Part shown: positions 1 to 12,244 of the stretch, in pieces
How the letters are laid out: each line of letters begins with the position of its first letter
How positions within the stretch are numbered: the stretch's first letter is position 1
Source of the DNA: Casuarina equisetifolia
Lineage: Eukaryota; Streptophyta; Magnoliopsida; Fagales; Casuarinaceae
Reading direction: 5' to 3'
NCBI GenBank assembly: GCA_028551475.1
Contig: CM052355.1
Coordinates: 17,877,543-17,941,542 of the forward strand
Length of the DNA stretch: 64,000 bases
Notes under the pieces: model-generated
What the model was told of the DNA's origin: nothing
Seen by the model: only the letters and a program-made list of their open reading frames with translations
Databases searched by the model: none
Program-made: the position numbers and the translations under genes

Positions 1-271
1 GTGAGTACATATTAACCGGCTCCAGATCTTGACTTGCAATCCAAACAGCCCGTGCTTCAGGAGAGTCCCCTTCGCCGCGTTATACAAAACTGCTTCCAGA
101 CTAAAAGATAATGAACTAACTCACTAGGACCTACTAATCAAGAACCAGCCTCCAACAACATAATGCAATTCAGTAAAGAAGGGAAGGAGATGGAAATATA
201 TCTTAATTCAATCTTCTAATGTGCGTGTCAAATCAATCAATGATACAAAGGGTAAAACTCATACAGGCATG
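1..271 (-). other. 3' flank / 3' UTR of GPAA1
   Basis: This stretch lies downstream of the GPAA1 stop codon on the minus strand. It is AT-rich with no convincing coding potential, and presumably carries the 3' UTR and polyadenylation region. The transcript end cannot be placed from sequence alone. Confidence 0.5.
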
Positions 272-3200
272 TCAACAAGGATGAAACAAAATATGGATGC
301 ACAATGCCCAGCATGGCAGGTGAACCATACCTATATAGAGGTAAGTTGCACTGCTCCATGCCCAAATGGACTCCAACCAATTCCAGAAGTCACCAACAGT
401 AACACCACCAAAACCTTCAAGTACAACTTTCAACACAAAAAATGCGGCTGCTGGAAACCCAATAAACCCCAATGCCAGATTACAGGCCACCCTAGAAAAA
501 TTCCAGAGTCTTCTACTTTTCACATCAAGCTTCAGAGGTTGAGCCATCAAACACATTGGAACCAATATTAAAGCTCCAATTTCGGCTGTAGCAAAGTTAA
601 TCACTGACATGAGGCACAAACCAATAAAAGTAGTTGAGATGGTTACTGATTTCAAGAGAGTCCAATCTCTGTTTTGAGACTGAGATACATTGACGGAGGA
701 AAATGGAAAGCCCGAAATCAAGTACAGGAATAGGAGGCTGAAGATGGAAAGCAAAAGCCAAACAACAAAGCTGATTGCTGGAGTGCAACTAGGTATTTTA
801 CATACAAAATATGGGAGTAATGAGACAACAGCACCCCACAAGTGAACTACAAAAACCTTTTTTGATGCATTAACCCAGTTGCAGGATTTGAGAGTGATGC
901 CAAGTTTGTCACTATCGCTGGCTGGAGGAGTAGATTTGTTTTTTTCATGACTAGGATCCAACTTATAAGCATCAATGTAGAGAGAAGCTGCAACCATTGG
1001 AAGTGGCACAACAAGGAGTGCAAAAGCGATCATATAGACTCCAACTGACACAAACTTACTAGGTGATGTTAAAAGGTAAAGAAAGAATGACTGGTGAAAC
1101 TTCTCAAGGAGGTTGTTTACTGATCGTATAACTCCTTCAATTAACCTGCATCAACCGAACAAAAAACCTTCAGCCAAAATGGCACAACAATAATGAGTCT
1201 TTTGATTAAACATGGATAACTAAGGAGAGATTTCACCAAATAATAGTACTTAAGCATTGGTAGAGTATTTAAAACCAGAGGAAACTCTAGAAGTAAGAAA
1301 AATGAAAGGTTTAAAAATTACGCAAAGAATTGCTACATGCTTGGAGTTAAACCTTTCGATTATTTCAGTGGTTGCAAAAAATAATGTACTTGCCCTAGCA
1401 ATTCAATACTGGATTGAATTTGAGTATGACAGAACTTCCATTCTAAATAGACTGAACACTATGAGTAAGAAGTAAGACTCAACCTCACTAACACAGTTTC
1501 TATCATTTCATACTTAGGTTGGGGTTCCTTCCTGCATTTAAGGCAAGATGTCTTCTTAAAAAGCCAAGTTGTCCATACATATTCTAACGAGGTAACCAAA
1601 ACTAGCAACAGAGAAACTGTGTTCAAGAGCAATAAACAAACAGCCTGACATGTACACAACTATTAATGGAATCTTAAAATCCAATACCACCCCCAAAAAG
1701 AAGAAAGGAAAACAAAAAATATTGTAATTTAAGAAGTATTCAACCCAAGCCTACAAAGCCTCCTCCTGCTAGAGTCTAGTTATCAAAAATGCAGTCCTAG
1801 AAATGGCAAGCTACTTATCCAAGTCCAGTGGCTACATGTTGAGTGAATCGTAAACACAAATTATAAATGTTGCTCAAGTACAATGTATCTGAGTACTGAC
1901 CGGCCACCTCGCAGAAGGAAGTCATGTCGCCTGACTTTGTTATTTGAAGAAACTCCTGGAGATATTTCCAGAGTAATTGAATCCACCTGGTAATCACGAA
2001 AAGCACCATGGGGACCTGTGGGAATACCCAAAGCCTAATAGATGGAAAACGTGCAAGTAAGAAAATGACCTTAGGGATCAGAGATAAGTGAACACATAAA
2101 CCCTTTAACCTTTCTACTCATTCAATTTTAAACAATAACTACCAATAGTTTCCACTATTCTCCCTAAAAAAGTAGAAAATGCATTGAATAAAGTGACAGT
2201 CGATGGAGTAACATACCTGGTAATACAATGAACTTGCAAGCGTAGCAGTGCCCTCAACATAGTCTGCTGTAGGGATACCAAACTTCCACTGTGGGTTTAA
2301 CATTCTAGCTACATGTCCAAGTGACTCAAGTAATTCACCCAAAATCTTCAGCCATTTGTTATTGAGTAAAGACCACATTTTCTCTACCTTTATCCGCAAA
2401 CCCTGCCTATGAACTGCTAAATAGTTTACAATATTGATAAGGTCGAGATTTGGCATCTGCCCGTTGGATGCCTCAGCATAAATGCCAAGACTGTCCTCAA
2501 ATTGTTCACTTCTATCTGAAACCTTAATTACTAGGGCTGCAGCCATAGTCCCAGCACGTCTAAAACCATCATATATCTTTCTCTCTGTGATAGGTTTCTC
2601 CTTCAGTTCACTAAGAAAGTCGCTTCCATGACATATTTCAGCATCAGGAGCTTCTAACCCACTAAATACAGGCATGTGATAATCTCTTAGCCAAGCATCA
2701 ACTGCAGCATATTCTCCGTATTTTGAATCTGCAACAAGCCATATAATGTCCTTGGCTAGCCAAGTAACTCGGCTTAGCAAGGAAAACACCGAGTATGTGA
2801 TGCCCAAAGATAAGATCTCACCTGGACCAATCTTTGCAGAATTGTAAGGTGTTACCAAGACAATAGCTTCTTTCCCATCACCACGTGGTGCTCTTATTAT
2901 TCCAACCGTGTTGAGACCATGTGATGAACAGCTAACATTCTCTTTGATCATCCCAGGTTCAGGGTAAGAAAAAAAGCGCAGAGGATGAAAGTGGTACGAT
3001 CTAGGGTAGAACTTGTGATAACTAGCTTCTGCACCCAAGTCAGACATATATTCTGCTATCAATCTTTGACTTTCTCTGCAATCATATACAGACAAGGTAA
3101 GTATTGAAAGGAATCGCTACCAGGGTAGAGATTGGATTGCATGAGAGGGGTTTAAAGTTATGAATTTATGATATTGATTTAGGATAAAACATCAAACAAT

Positions 3201-4363
3201 AAGTGCAAAAACAAAGAAGATGCGGATAAAAAATGCAAACTTCATCTCCTCTATGGTATGGCGAGTGTACAGCTATTACAGTAAAACAAAGAGAAATGGG
3301 ATTATTCAAGTTAAGCATAGATTCCAATACTACACAAATGGCATGTTTCATAAGCAAACAAAAGAAATAACAAATGAAAAGAACACCTTAGATCTGCTGA
3401 TCACATTGGCAGACCAATGATGTTGGACTTTAAGGCTTAAGTGTGATAGAATCCCATGTGAAGTAGAAATACAAACTTAATTGGTCAGCTGAAAAATTGA
3501 ACTCAATCCCATAGGCTTAAGCTTTTAGATTAAAATGGTATATCAGTGCGTCGCTTTTGAGTCTCCCTTAGTCGTTATCTTTCTAACAATTGAACTAATC
3601 ACGGTCCTACTCGATTTTCTTAAGTGTTCTTACAGGTCCATACTCAAGCGAAGCTCAATCCTCTCCAATCCAACTTTGAGTTGAGCATGCTCCGAATCTT
3701 ATTACCTAGTTCGGCAAGATCTTCTCCACACGCTTTGTCAAAGTGTCTAAATAATATAACCCGCCAACGTCAAACCCTCCTCACCATTGGTGTAATTTTA
3801 ACATGATGAATGCATGTTCAAAGTAATCGCAATATCAACATATAAAGAAAAAGGTTAAAGCTACAATGTGAAGTAAGGGCGTACATGCCACTGCCCACAA
3901 TATCCCAATCCAAGCTGGTCAAATCCTTCAGCAATCTATTTGCTTCCGATATTTCCTCATCAGAGAGCATCGGATTCGCAGAACCTATGAAAAGGAAAAT
4001 GAAATAATTTATTAAGTTAGTCCATTTGAAAGGAAAAAAGAAAAGAAAAAAGAGAAGTAAATAAAAGAAAAGAAAAGAAAAGAGAAAAAAATGACCAGGC
4101 ATGAGGGCATTCTCTGAAATATAAGTGTTCTTGGCGAGAACTGGCAGGAGCAGAAGAGTCAAAACCCCTGCTGTGCAGCAAACCACGCTGAAACGAACAA
4201 ATAGTGAAGGCTATCGATTTACTTCGACGATACTCCATGAACGAATCAAATTAGGGAGAAATGATCGAGACGGATACCTGAAAAGGAGGCTATGGGAGAT
4301 AAGGAAGATCCCGAGGCGCACGATTGGGCGTGGCTTCGGCTTGGAGCCCTCGTCCGCAGCCAT
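272..4363 (-). CDS. GPAA1: GPI transamidase component GPAA1 (Gaa1-like)
   Basis: GPAA1 is the ER-membrane subunit of GPI transamidase, the complex that cleaves the C-terminal signal of proproteins and attaches the GPI anchor. Exons in transcript order on the minus strand are 4363-4278, 4187-4096, 3984-3885, 3075-2217, 2034-1901 and 1145-272. All borders are GT-AG, the phases agree, and the total is 2,145 nt (714 aa), close to the usual plant length. The N-terminus has a membrane segment (residues about 15-48) followed by NTYISENALMPG. Exon 4 encodes the long lumenal M28-peptidase-like domain, including RLIAEYMSDLGAEASYHKFY. Exon 6 encodes several hydrophobic membrane spans and the end of the protein. 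The start was chosen at MAADEGSKPKPRP. It faces ABCB26 across a short divergent promoter. The family call rests on recognised motifs; no search was run. Confidence 0.93.
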
Positions 4364-4679
4364 GACTGGACTGGAAGGCTCGCCAGTGGAGCTTGGGTGA
4401 TTTGAAGTTGAAGACGCTGAATAATCGCACGGAAATGACTGAACTAACCATGGGCCTGTTATAAACATATACATGGGCCGGGCGTGCAAGTTACAGTGCC
4501 ACGTCACATTCATGGTGCGGACCAACAGGTTGACGCTGTGTAGTCAGGCGACCGTCGTTAACCTCCATTGCCACCTGCCGATCAAGTTTCTCTATCAGAG
4601 TTTCAGGACCACAAGCTAAAATTTAATTCACACCCAAAGTCCCGGAACGACTCTCCCTGCTTCTCTAATCTACATTTTG
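4364..4679. promoter_or_regulatory. Divergent promoter between GPAA1 and ABCB26
   Basis: Only 316 bp separate the two divergent start codons. The segment contains two TGGGCC (site II / TCP-type) boxes at 4451-4456 and 4474-4479, with a TATA-like ATAAACATATA between them. Site II boxes are common in plant housekeeping promoters. That both genes are driven from here is inferred from the geometry. Confidence 0.6.
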
Positions 4680-7600
4680 ATGGCCATCTCCCTCTCCAAC
4701 CTTCCCTCTCTCACCACACGTTTCTTCCCAATCAGAAAGCATCTGCCAATTCCCGTCACCTTCCGAAACCCTGAACCAAAATGTCATCGTTTTAAAACCC
4801 GCACCTCGGTCTTCCGGGACCCAAAGAATTGGGTCCGTTCTGGCCGTTCGGTTTTGCCTGGTGGAAGTTGGTGGAGTCTAAGAGAGAGCTACAATGTAGA
4901 TAATAAGGCAGCGAAGCCAATAACTGTACTTCTGGCTCTCAGCCGAATGTGGGAATTGATTGCCGGTGATAGATGGGCAGTGTTTGTTGCGTTTGGCGCC
5001 CTAGTCATCGCTGCGGTGCGTGTGCTCAGTAACTACTGTATCTTTCATCTGGTTTCAATTATAAAGTATGTAACAACTGCGGGTACGACTAGACCCTATG
5101 TAGGCTTAGTACACACCCGCGATGAGATTTAACACATGCTTGGGTGATGTCCTCGTAAGGAATCCCTATTTCCTTGTGCCAGACGTTCTCTACATTGCTA
5201 CACGAGCATAATATGTCCTTGTAGTTGGAGACAATTGAGGATAGAAATTTAAGGGGACTTGACAGTGTCCCAAGTCAAGACGCAATGAAGAAAGTATTAT
5301 TGGTATGGAAAATTCATTTTCGAAGTAGTACCATTTGGAGATGATTGCTTTCATCATTCACCTTTTTAGATTTTAGATGTTACAAGCTTTGAGCCGCGAT
5401 GCTCTAAAATTGAATGTTGGCTACTTTGAGCAATAATTGGTCTGCGTCCATCTCTATTTGAATGTTGGCTACTTTGAGCAATAGTTTGTCTGAGTCCATC
5501 TCTAACATGTGTTTCTCTTCTACAGCTTTCAGAGATATCGATACCTAGTGTGTTAGCAGCTTCTATCTTTTCTGCACAGAGGGGTGAGACCATGGTGTTC
5601 TCTAGGAACTCTCAGTTCTTACTTATGCTATGTCTCACGTCGGGTGTATGCAGGTTAGTTCACGTATATTCAAAATCCTGTTAACATCAATAAAGGATAG
5701 AGAGCACATGATTTTTCAATCAGGTTTATCTGTGAGTTCTTGTCCTGTTTCTCAACTTCTTGCTACTTATTTTGATGAAATGACAGTGTAATGTAATTTA
5801 GAGGCATCTTAACAATTTGGGCCGCTTTCAAGTTGCAGTCCATTATCAAATCATCATGTCCATAAGTATTTTTGTAAACTGATTGCAACTATGTCTAAAA
5901 TCATGCTACTTCCTTGGGCATATTTGATGTCATGTACAATTTAATTGTTTTTGATGGAGTTGATATTAAAATATCTTATGTGGAAAGTATAGGAATTTGA
6001 AATCATAGGATATTGGGGTGCTTGGTTGTTGACTGTTCATTGGAATTTCAGTGGCCTGCGAAGTGGCTGTTTTGGGATTGCTAATACAATCTTGGTAAGT
6101 CAATTGATCTTAGTTCTTTCTCCAAGAACATTCTTCTTTTTTTCTTTTTCTCCCCTTTTCTATTGCCAATGAGTGCTGTGGTATGGTGTGGTAGGCTTAT
6201 GATCTTCTAAGGTCTTTCCAGGCATTTCCTTTTGTTTTACCCGGGAGCAGTTTTTTAAATTTCCCATTTGTTTGTTAAATGCTTGCAATTATTGATGTCT
6301 TATGAATTCTGCTGATATCAATTTATTTATTCTTTTGTGTGATTTCCAAGCAAGAAGTTGGCTGTCTTCTTTACACTATTGTTGCGTAGATTCTACTTGT
6401 AGCCTTTTCAAGTATATTGAATATACATCACATAATGCTTCACATGTCATATTGCAGGTTAGGCGCCTCAGGGAAACTCTATATTCATCTATTCTTTTTC
6501 AGGTATGAATTGTGATATATAAGTTGCCACGAGCATCTCTCAAGCAATCTATGTTAGTAGACCTCTTTGTTTTATCTACTTTCATTCAATTTAGTACTCC
6601 GTTGGTGTTGTTTTTGATGTAGGATATATCCTTTTTCGACAGAGAAGGAGTTGGTGATTTGACGAGCAGGCTTGGGGCTGATTGTCAGAAACTGTCTGAT
6701 GTTATTGGGAATCATGTTCATCTGATATTACGAAATGCTGTGCAGGTTGTGGTCTTCACTGAATCTTTTGTGCCCTTCATTGTGCCTTAAGTATTGCAGT
6801 CAAATTTATGGTAAATTTTATGTTTAGGGGACAGGTGCATTGATCAATCTGCTGACTTTATCTTGGCCTCTTGCATTATCAACTTTGGTGATATGCTTTG
6901 CTCTATCTGCAATCTTTCTGTTTTATGGCCAGTATGCATCTATACCTTCTCTAAACTTCATAGGCCTAGCACATTAATTTTAATAATGTGATTTGTATTT
7001 ACACAAGATCTGTTATTGGAAAGTGATTTATTGTCTTTTTTTTTTTTTTTTGGCATATTTAAGTTGTGCTGATCCTGTATTATCTCCTATCATGCTTCTC
7101 TCCATACTTATTCTTTGCTACAATTATCCTCCACAATGTAGAAGAAGGGAAATTAATACTTGTATGATTCTTCCCACGCGTATAAAGTTGTGGCAATAAG
7201 TTTTTAAGTGCTAACCATTTATAAAGGTTTTGAATTTTTGACTGCTTCCTCTTAATTCGCTGCAGTTAGGGGTAAACATTAGGTTTTGGTCATTGCATCT
7301 CATTTCCTGTGGTGTTGATTCTTGCTGTCATCTGACAAAATTCTCTATTTAAAAATATTTTTTTGAAAATTTTTTGCTACTTTGAATATTTCTTATTGAT
7401 ATCCTCTTTCCTTTTAAGACTTTATGATTTATGATTATAAGCAAAAAAGGTGTTGGATGTTATGACTTTAATGTATAGCTCCCCTCAGATTTAGGCATTA
7501 GGCATCCGAAATAGAGAGATGCAAATTCTTTGTTAGAACATCTTCTATAATGTGGAGAATCTAGGTGATTCTAGATTACTGCCTTTATAAGGATGTTGCG

Positions 7601-10600
7601 TAGAATAAACTCAAGTGTCTATTGGTTCCTGTTCACTGATGTTTTTTACTCTCTGCTTTTAAAGTGTTTTTTACCAGCCTCTTAATTGTTTGAGTGCATC
7701 ATTGAAACCTTCTCTGGTTAACAGGTATCAAAAGAGAGCTGCAAAGTTAATCCAAGAGTTCACTGCTGGTGCCAATGAAGTATAGGCTGAAAACTGTTCT
7801 ATGTTGCTTCTGGAGTTTGACGCTTGAATGCTTTCTAGTACCCTCACCTATCTTCTTTTTGTGTGTAGCTTGCACAAGAAACACTTTCTTTGATGAAAAC
7901 TATTCAGGTTTATGGAACTAAAAGGAAAGAACTTCGAAGGTAGTAATTCCTACTATTACTTTTCTGTTCAGCATACTATTCTCATTATTTTATCATCGGT
8001 GTGCTTGCCTTACTAGTAATTCACAATGTTAGACAACCAAAGCACCATCTTTATTTTTATGCATCTGCATGATTGTATTAAGTGATCGATCCTGTGTGAT
8101 GTTAGGTACAAACAATGGCTGGACTGGTTAGCCTTTATAAATGTTCGAGAAAGCATGGCTTATGGACTGTGGAATATGAGTTTCAATACCTTATATCGTT
8201 CAACACAGGTTTGGCCTGGCTTTACTGATAAGAATCCATTAGCTTTGGTTTCAAAGTGCTAGTTTTCTCCAAAAATCAATATGGTTCAGGTTTCAAGCTT
8301 AGGTAGTTAGTGTAGTGATGCAAAAGATACCACTAAGGGGTGTGTCACACTGAAAGGGCAGGCTATTGTGGTATAGCTAAGACTATGCTATATAGTCTTA
8401 CAACTTTCCTAGATATATTTTAATTTCTTGTACATGATCGATGACAGATGATTGAAAAAAGTTTCTTTAGTTCACATCTTTTTGGTAAATAAAAAGATAG
8501 AAAGAAAGCGGGATTCACTAATTAATTGCTGATACGTTAAAAAAAAGATTGAAGCTTATTGCTGTTTCCAATCAAATTGGATGGTAATAACTTTTGAAGA
8601 GAAAAATAAAGTAATTGATAAAGAAAGTGGGTAGAACCCTAGCACAAGGGAAGTATTATAAGAAAAAAGGCTGTCCAAGATACTTACCATTTATAATGAA
8701 CATCCCTGATCAAAAGCAAATGCTTCTGTTTTTATTATGATAGTTGCAATTTCGATGAAGATTTGTAACTTGCATTCCACGTTATTGACAAACTACATAC
8801 AGGTCATTGCACTGCTGCTAGGAGGGATGTCAATTACGTGTGGTCATGTATCACCTGAACAACTTACCAAGTATATTTTGTACTGTGAGTGGTTAATTTA
8901 TGCCATCTGGAGGCTCATGGATAGTTTAACTTCATTACTACAGTCTGTTGGGGCTAGTGAAAAGGTCTTCCAGTTAATAGATCTCTTGCCTAGTGACCAA
9001 TTTCTTTCCAAAGGCAAGTACTCTATGTCATTGTAAATTTTCTTTTGGTTATTGAGCCTTAATCATGATATATGTTCTTTAGGGTCCTCGTCTGACATGC
9101 TGAGGAAACAAAGGTCCATAACTTTATAGCTAGTATCACTAATGAACAAAATGGATTTCTTCTTGTGATTCTTTTGCTGAATATGCTAATGCTACCTGCC
9201 TTTGCTTCTCATTAGTGCTTGCCTTGTCATTGAATAAAGTGAATCCTGACGCATTTAGTTTTGGAATATGCCAAAATCTTGTGAATTTGGTTATCTCTCA
9301 GTTTAGCTTGATGATTTGCTTTGGATCACTTCAGTATTTGTTTCTTAATTTGTGGGAATCCCTTCAAGAAGTCCATAACTTTTTCGTAATGGTGTGTTCC
9401 ACACTTTCTATAGGGGTGAGGTTGCAGAGGGTAATTGGACATATTCAGTTTGTGAATGTATCATTTCACTATCCTTCAAGGTCCATGGTATGTCTTTTCT
9501 AGGTTAAGTAGATTTTAACTCATCTTCCTGTATGTGTTACAAATGTCAGACTGGAAAAAGTGAAAAACTGTGTATTCTTTACGACTGTAAGGGATTCACT
9601 AGTTAGTGATGATGGAACAGGTGCCCATTCTAGAAGACATAAACATCTCTGTTCAAGCTAATGAAGTTGTTGCAATTGTAAGAAGCTCCTTTGTATATGT
9701 AATACCATACCTCATATTTCTGGTGCAAAGGTTTTAACGGTTGTTTGTGGTCCAAAATTGTCGTAGGTTGGACCAAGTGGTAGTGGAAAAAGCACAATTG
9801 TTAATCTTTTGCTTCGTCTTTATGAGCCAAGTAATGGTCAGGTAAGCCCAATATACTCTGGCAAGTAACTTTAGGGCATATCCAGAACAAACGGACAATT
9901 TTAGAATACATAAGATCATTTAATTGGTCATTAATCCTTCACTCAAAATTGATAGTTATGACCTTGAAAGCCTTTTGGACCACCCAAAAATATGATCGAT
10001 TCTTCTACTTCTTGATTGCCTTTTGGAATGGAAATATAGTTTCGTATGATAGGGATAGGCCTGTATAACAATGCCTTAAGACTTTAGAGTGTGATAGATT
10101 TGTCTATAACTTAGATCTGGTGGTTTTATCCTCTTTTTTTACTTTGGATCCTTTGTCGTTTTAAACTCGATGTGTATGTTCTATTGGGTAAAAGCAACAG
10201 AACACTCATAAAATAACTTTTGAGTGTCAAATCTGGCAATGAGCTGCTTTGTAACTGTTGACTGGAATCTAGCAACAACCTGCTTTTATCTTTGGATAGT
10301 GTCCAGGGTGCAATTCTGCTAGTACTAGTAAATTATTGGATCTTATATGAAAGGTGCCCCTGAATTGCAGATACTTGTTGATGGTTTCCCTCTAAGAGAG
10401 CTGGATATCAGGTGGCTGAGAGAAAAAGTTGGATTTGTTGGACAGGTCATATTCCAAAACGTAGACTCATACTGAAGATTTTTGTTAAACAATAATCTAA
10501 AAATATTTGTCCTAGGCAGGAACCCCATTTCTTTCGAATGGATATTAAGTCAAACATAAGATATGGTTGCACCAGACACGTTGAACAGGAAGATATAGAA

Positions 10601-11543
10601 TGGGCTGCAAAGCTGGCCTATGCGCATGAATTCATCTCGTCTTTTCCTGATGGTTATGATACTCTTGTTGATGATAATTTACTAAGCGGGGGACAGAAGC
10701 AGCGCATTGCCATTGCCAGGGCCATTCTTAGATACCCTGATATTCTTATCCTTGATGAAGCCACCAGTGCTCTAGATACTGAAAGTGAACACAATTTTCG
10801 GGCAAGTACTTTACAGTTTCCATGTCCCTAGTTTCTTTTTAGCGAAAAAGTAAAAGAAAAAAGATAAGAAAAGTTATGCTTGCTCACCGTCATTGTTCTC
10901 TTTTAGGGCGCTCTTCATGCATTGAGAAATGATATCAGAGGAGCAAGAACTGTCATTATAATAGCACATCGGTGATTTTCAGTGTTCTATTTTTTATTTT
11001 TGATCTAGTTCTCGAAGCTTTACTGTGAGGAAATGTACATTATGATGACTGATATTTTACAGGCTCTCAACCATTAAAGCTGCTGATAGAATCATAGTTC
11101 TGGATGGTGGTCGAGTCATTGAGGTTAGTCCTTCTATTTGGGTATTCAAGATAACCGTGCAATTGTCATTATTTAGGCCGATGATCATGTAGATTTGAAG
11201 ATTTTCTCAAATATCAAATATCCTCTGCCATTTTACATTTTTTAGGGTTGAATCTTTAGCTCATAGGTTGATTCTGGACTGGACCAAGGCCATGGCCATC
11301 GTTGCCCGTGAATTACCACTAGCACTGATATGGCATTGCTAAGTGAATCTGGGGCCTCATCTTATGGATCACTTTGTAATGTCCACCATGCAAACGATGG
11401 GCGTGATAAGAGCAACGTTGCTAGTTAGTTCCTTATAATTACGTGGATTTATACATGTGCAGATGGGTGACCACTCGGAGCTCCTTCAGAAGGGTGGATT
11501 TTATGCACGGTTATTTCAAATTCAAGCGGCTTCTTTAGCTTGA
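4680..11543 (+). CDS. ABCB26: ABC transporter B family half-transporter, plastid TAP1-like
   Basis: This is a half-size ABC exporter of the plant ABCB26/TAP1 type, thought to sit in a chloroplast membrane; its substrate is unknown. Exons are 4680-5015, 5526-5653, 6052-6094, 6458-6502, 6623-6745, 6828-6931, 7725-7779, 7869-7939, 8106-8208, 8803-9013, 9414-9487, 9621-9677, 9767-9841, 10371-10445, 10520-10801, 10907-10971, 11063-11123 and 11463-11543. They total 1,989 nt (662 aa). Residues 1 to about 50 are rich in Ser, Arg and Pro, like a transit peptide. The membrane domain follows. The ATPase has Walker [10 protein letters not shown] (452-460), Q-loop Gln500, LSGGQ (555-559), Walker B ILILDE (575-580) and His615, so it looks catalytically complete. 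The introns after exons 10 and 15 have GC donors (GCAAGT); only these keep the frame. Confidence 0.93.
5410..5504 (+). repeat. 48-bp tandem duplication in ABCB26 intron 1
   Basis: Two near-identical copies (about 5410-5456 and 5458-5504, period 48) share TTGAATGTTGGCTACTTTGA. They end about 20 bp before the exon 2 acceptor at 5525, so the polypyrimidine/branch-point region abuts the repeat. Confidence 0.85.
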
Positions 11544-11869
11544 TTTCACGTCTTTTTTCTTTTCAACAAAAAATATGTTTCAGTTCTTTATGTTGACCCA
11601 GGTTCGATGGCTTCCTTCGTTCTTGGTATGTTCATCCTTGCAAACCACAGATTATTTCACGGGCGTGTTATTGCATAAAACATAGTATCTTTTTTTTTTT
11701 TTTTAGTTGCGTCCATCATTTTCCTCTTCCATCGCTTCAAAACAGCAGTTGTACTCTGCTATTTCAGGCTTTGACCGATCTGCATTTTCCTATAATAACT
11801 TTTGTGCTTCGATTTCCAGGTGATGCTCAACAAAACCAATCCTGTCTTGAGAAAGGGAAGTCGTGTCAG

Positions 11870-12013
11870 CAACCAAGACACGTTTCACTAGAATGGCTCT
11901 GCATGCCTCCTCAGACACGTCGCGGCAGCATTCCACGCGTGTCACCCCTTGGACACACTACTTAAAGGGTTTCCAGCATGAATTAGGCAACCAAGTTTGT
12001 GAAAGTGAAAGCT
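11870..12013 (+). promoter_or_regulatory. ABRE + CE3 cluster and proximal promoter of a small ORF
   Basis: Two ACACGT cores (reverse complement ACGTGT, ABRE type) lie at 11878-11883 and 11915-11920. An exact ACGCGTGTC, the CE3 coupling element known from ABA-responsive promoters, lies at 11935-11943. A TATA-like CTTAAAGG follows near 11961, about 50 bp before the ATG at 12014. The motifs are seen directly; ABA regulation is inferred. Confidence 0.5.
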
Positions 12014-12244
12014 ATGGAACCCAAGAACGAAAAAGCCGTGGACCTCCAAGAGAACAAGGTAGCCAAGGAAGATGTCCATGAGCCTGAAGATGTCGACCAC
12101 ACTGGTCAAGGGGAGGATCGAGGGCAGAGAAATGATGTGAAGCTAGCGGAAGAAAATAAAGAGCCTCCTAGAGGCCTTCCACACCAAAAAGTTCCTCAGC
12201 CTTTCGTGGATTTCTCCAGCGAAGCCCTCGAGCATCTCGGATGA
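12014..12244 (+). CDS. Small hydrophilic LEA/hydrophilin-like protein (candidate)
   Basis: This is an intronless ATG-to-stop frame of 76 aa. It begins MEPKNEKAVDLQ and ends FVDFSSEALEHLG. It has no Cys, Trp or Tyr and only two Phe. It is dominated by Glu, Asp, Lys, Gln, Asn and Pro, and the first 55 residues have no hydrophobic stretch, as in intrinsically disordered LEA-like proteins. I do not recognise a named family. It sits 470 bp after ABCB26 and 675 bp before GP210, on the same strand as both. Directly upstream is an ABRE/CE3 cluster with a TATA-like box, which fits a seed- or drought-induced gene. The frame also stays open upstream from a GTG at 11999, but ATG 12014 is the first methionine. 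It could instead be a chance ORF in the ABCB26 3' region. Confidence 0.5.
   Translation: MEPKNEKAVDLQENKVAKEDVHEPEDVDHTGQGEDRGQRNDVKLAEENKEPPRGLPHQKVPQPFVDFSSEALEHLG

Noticed and set aside
272..571. Plus-strand frames over 221-571 and 3220-3420
   Set aside because: They are antisense to GPAA1 or in its introns, with no domain or codon-like pattern.
11863..12081. Overlapping 72-codon frame (MSATKTRFTRMALH...)
   Set aside because: It covers the ABRE/CE3 cluster and overlaps the more convincing 12014-12244 frame in another phase; Arg/Ser/Thr-rich without a recognisable domain.
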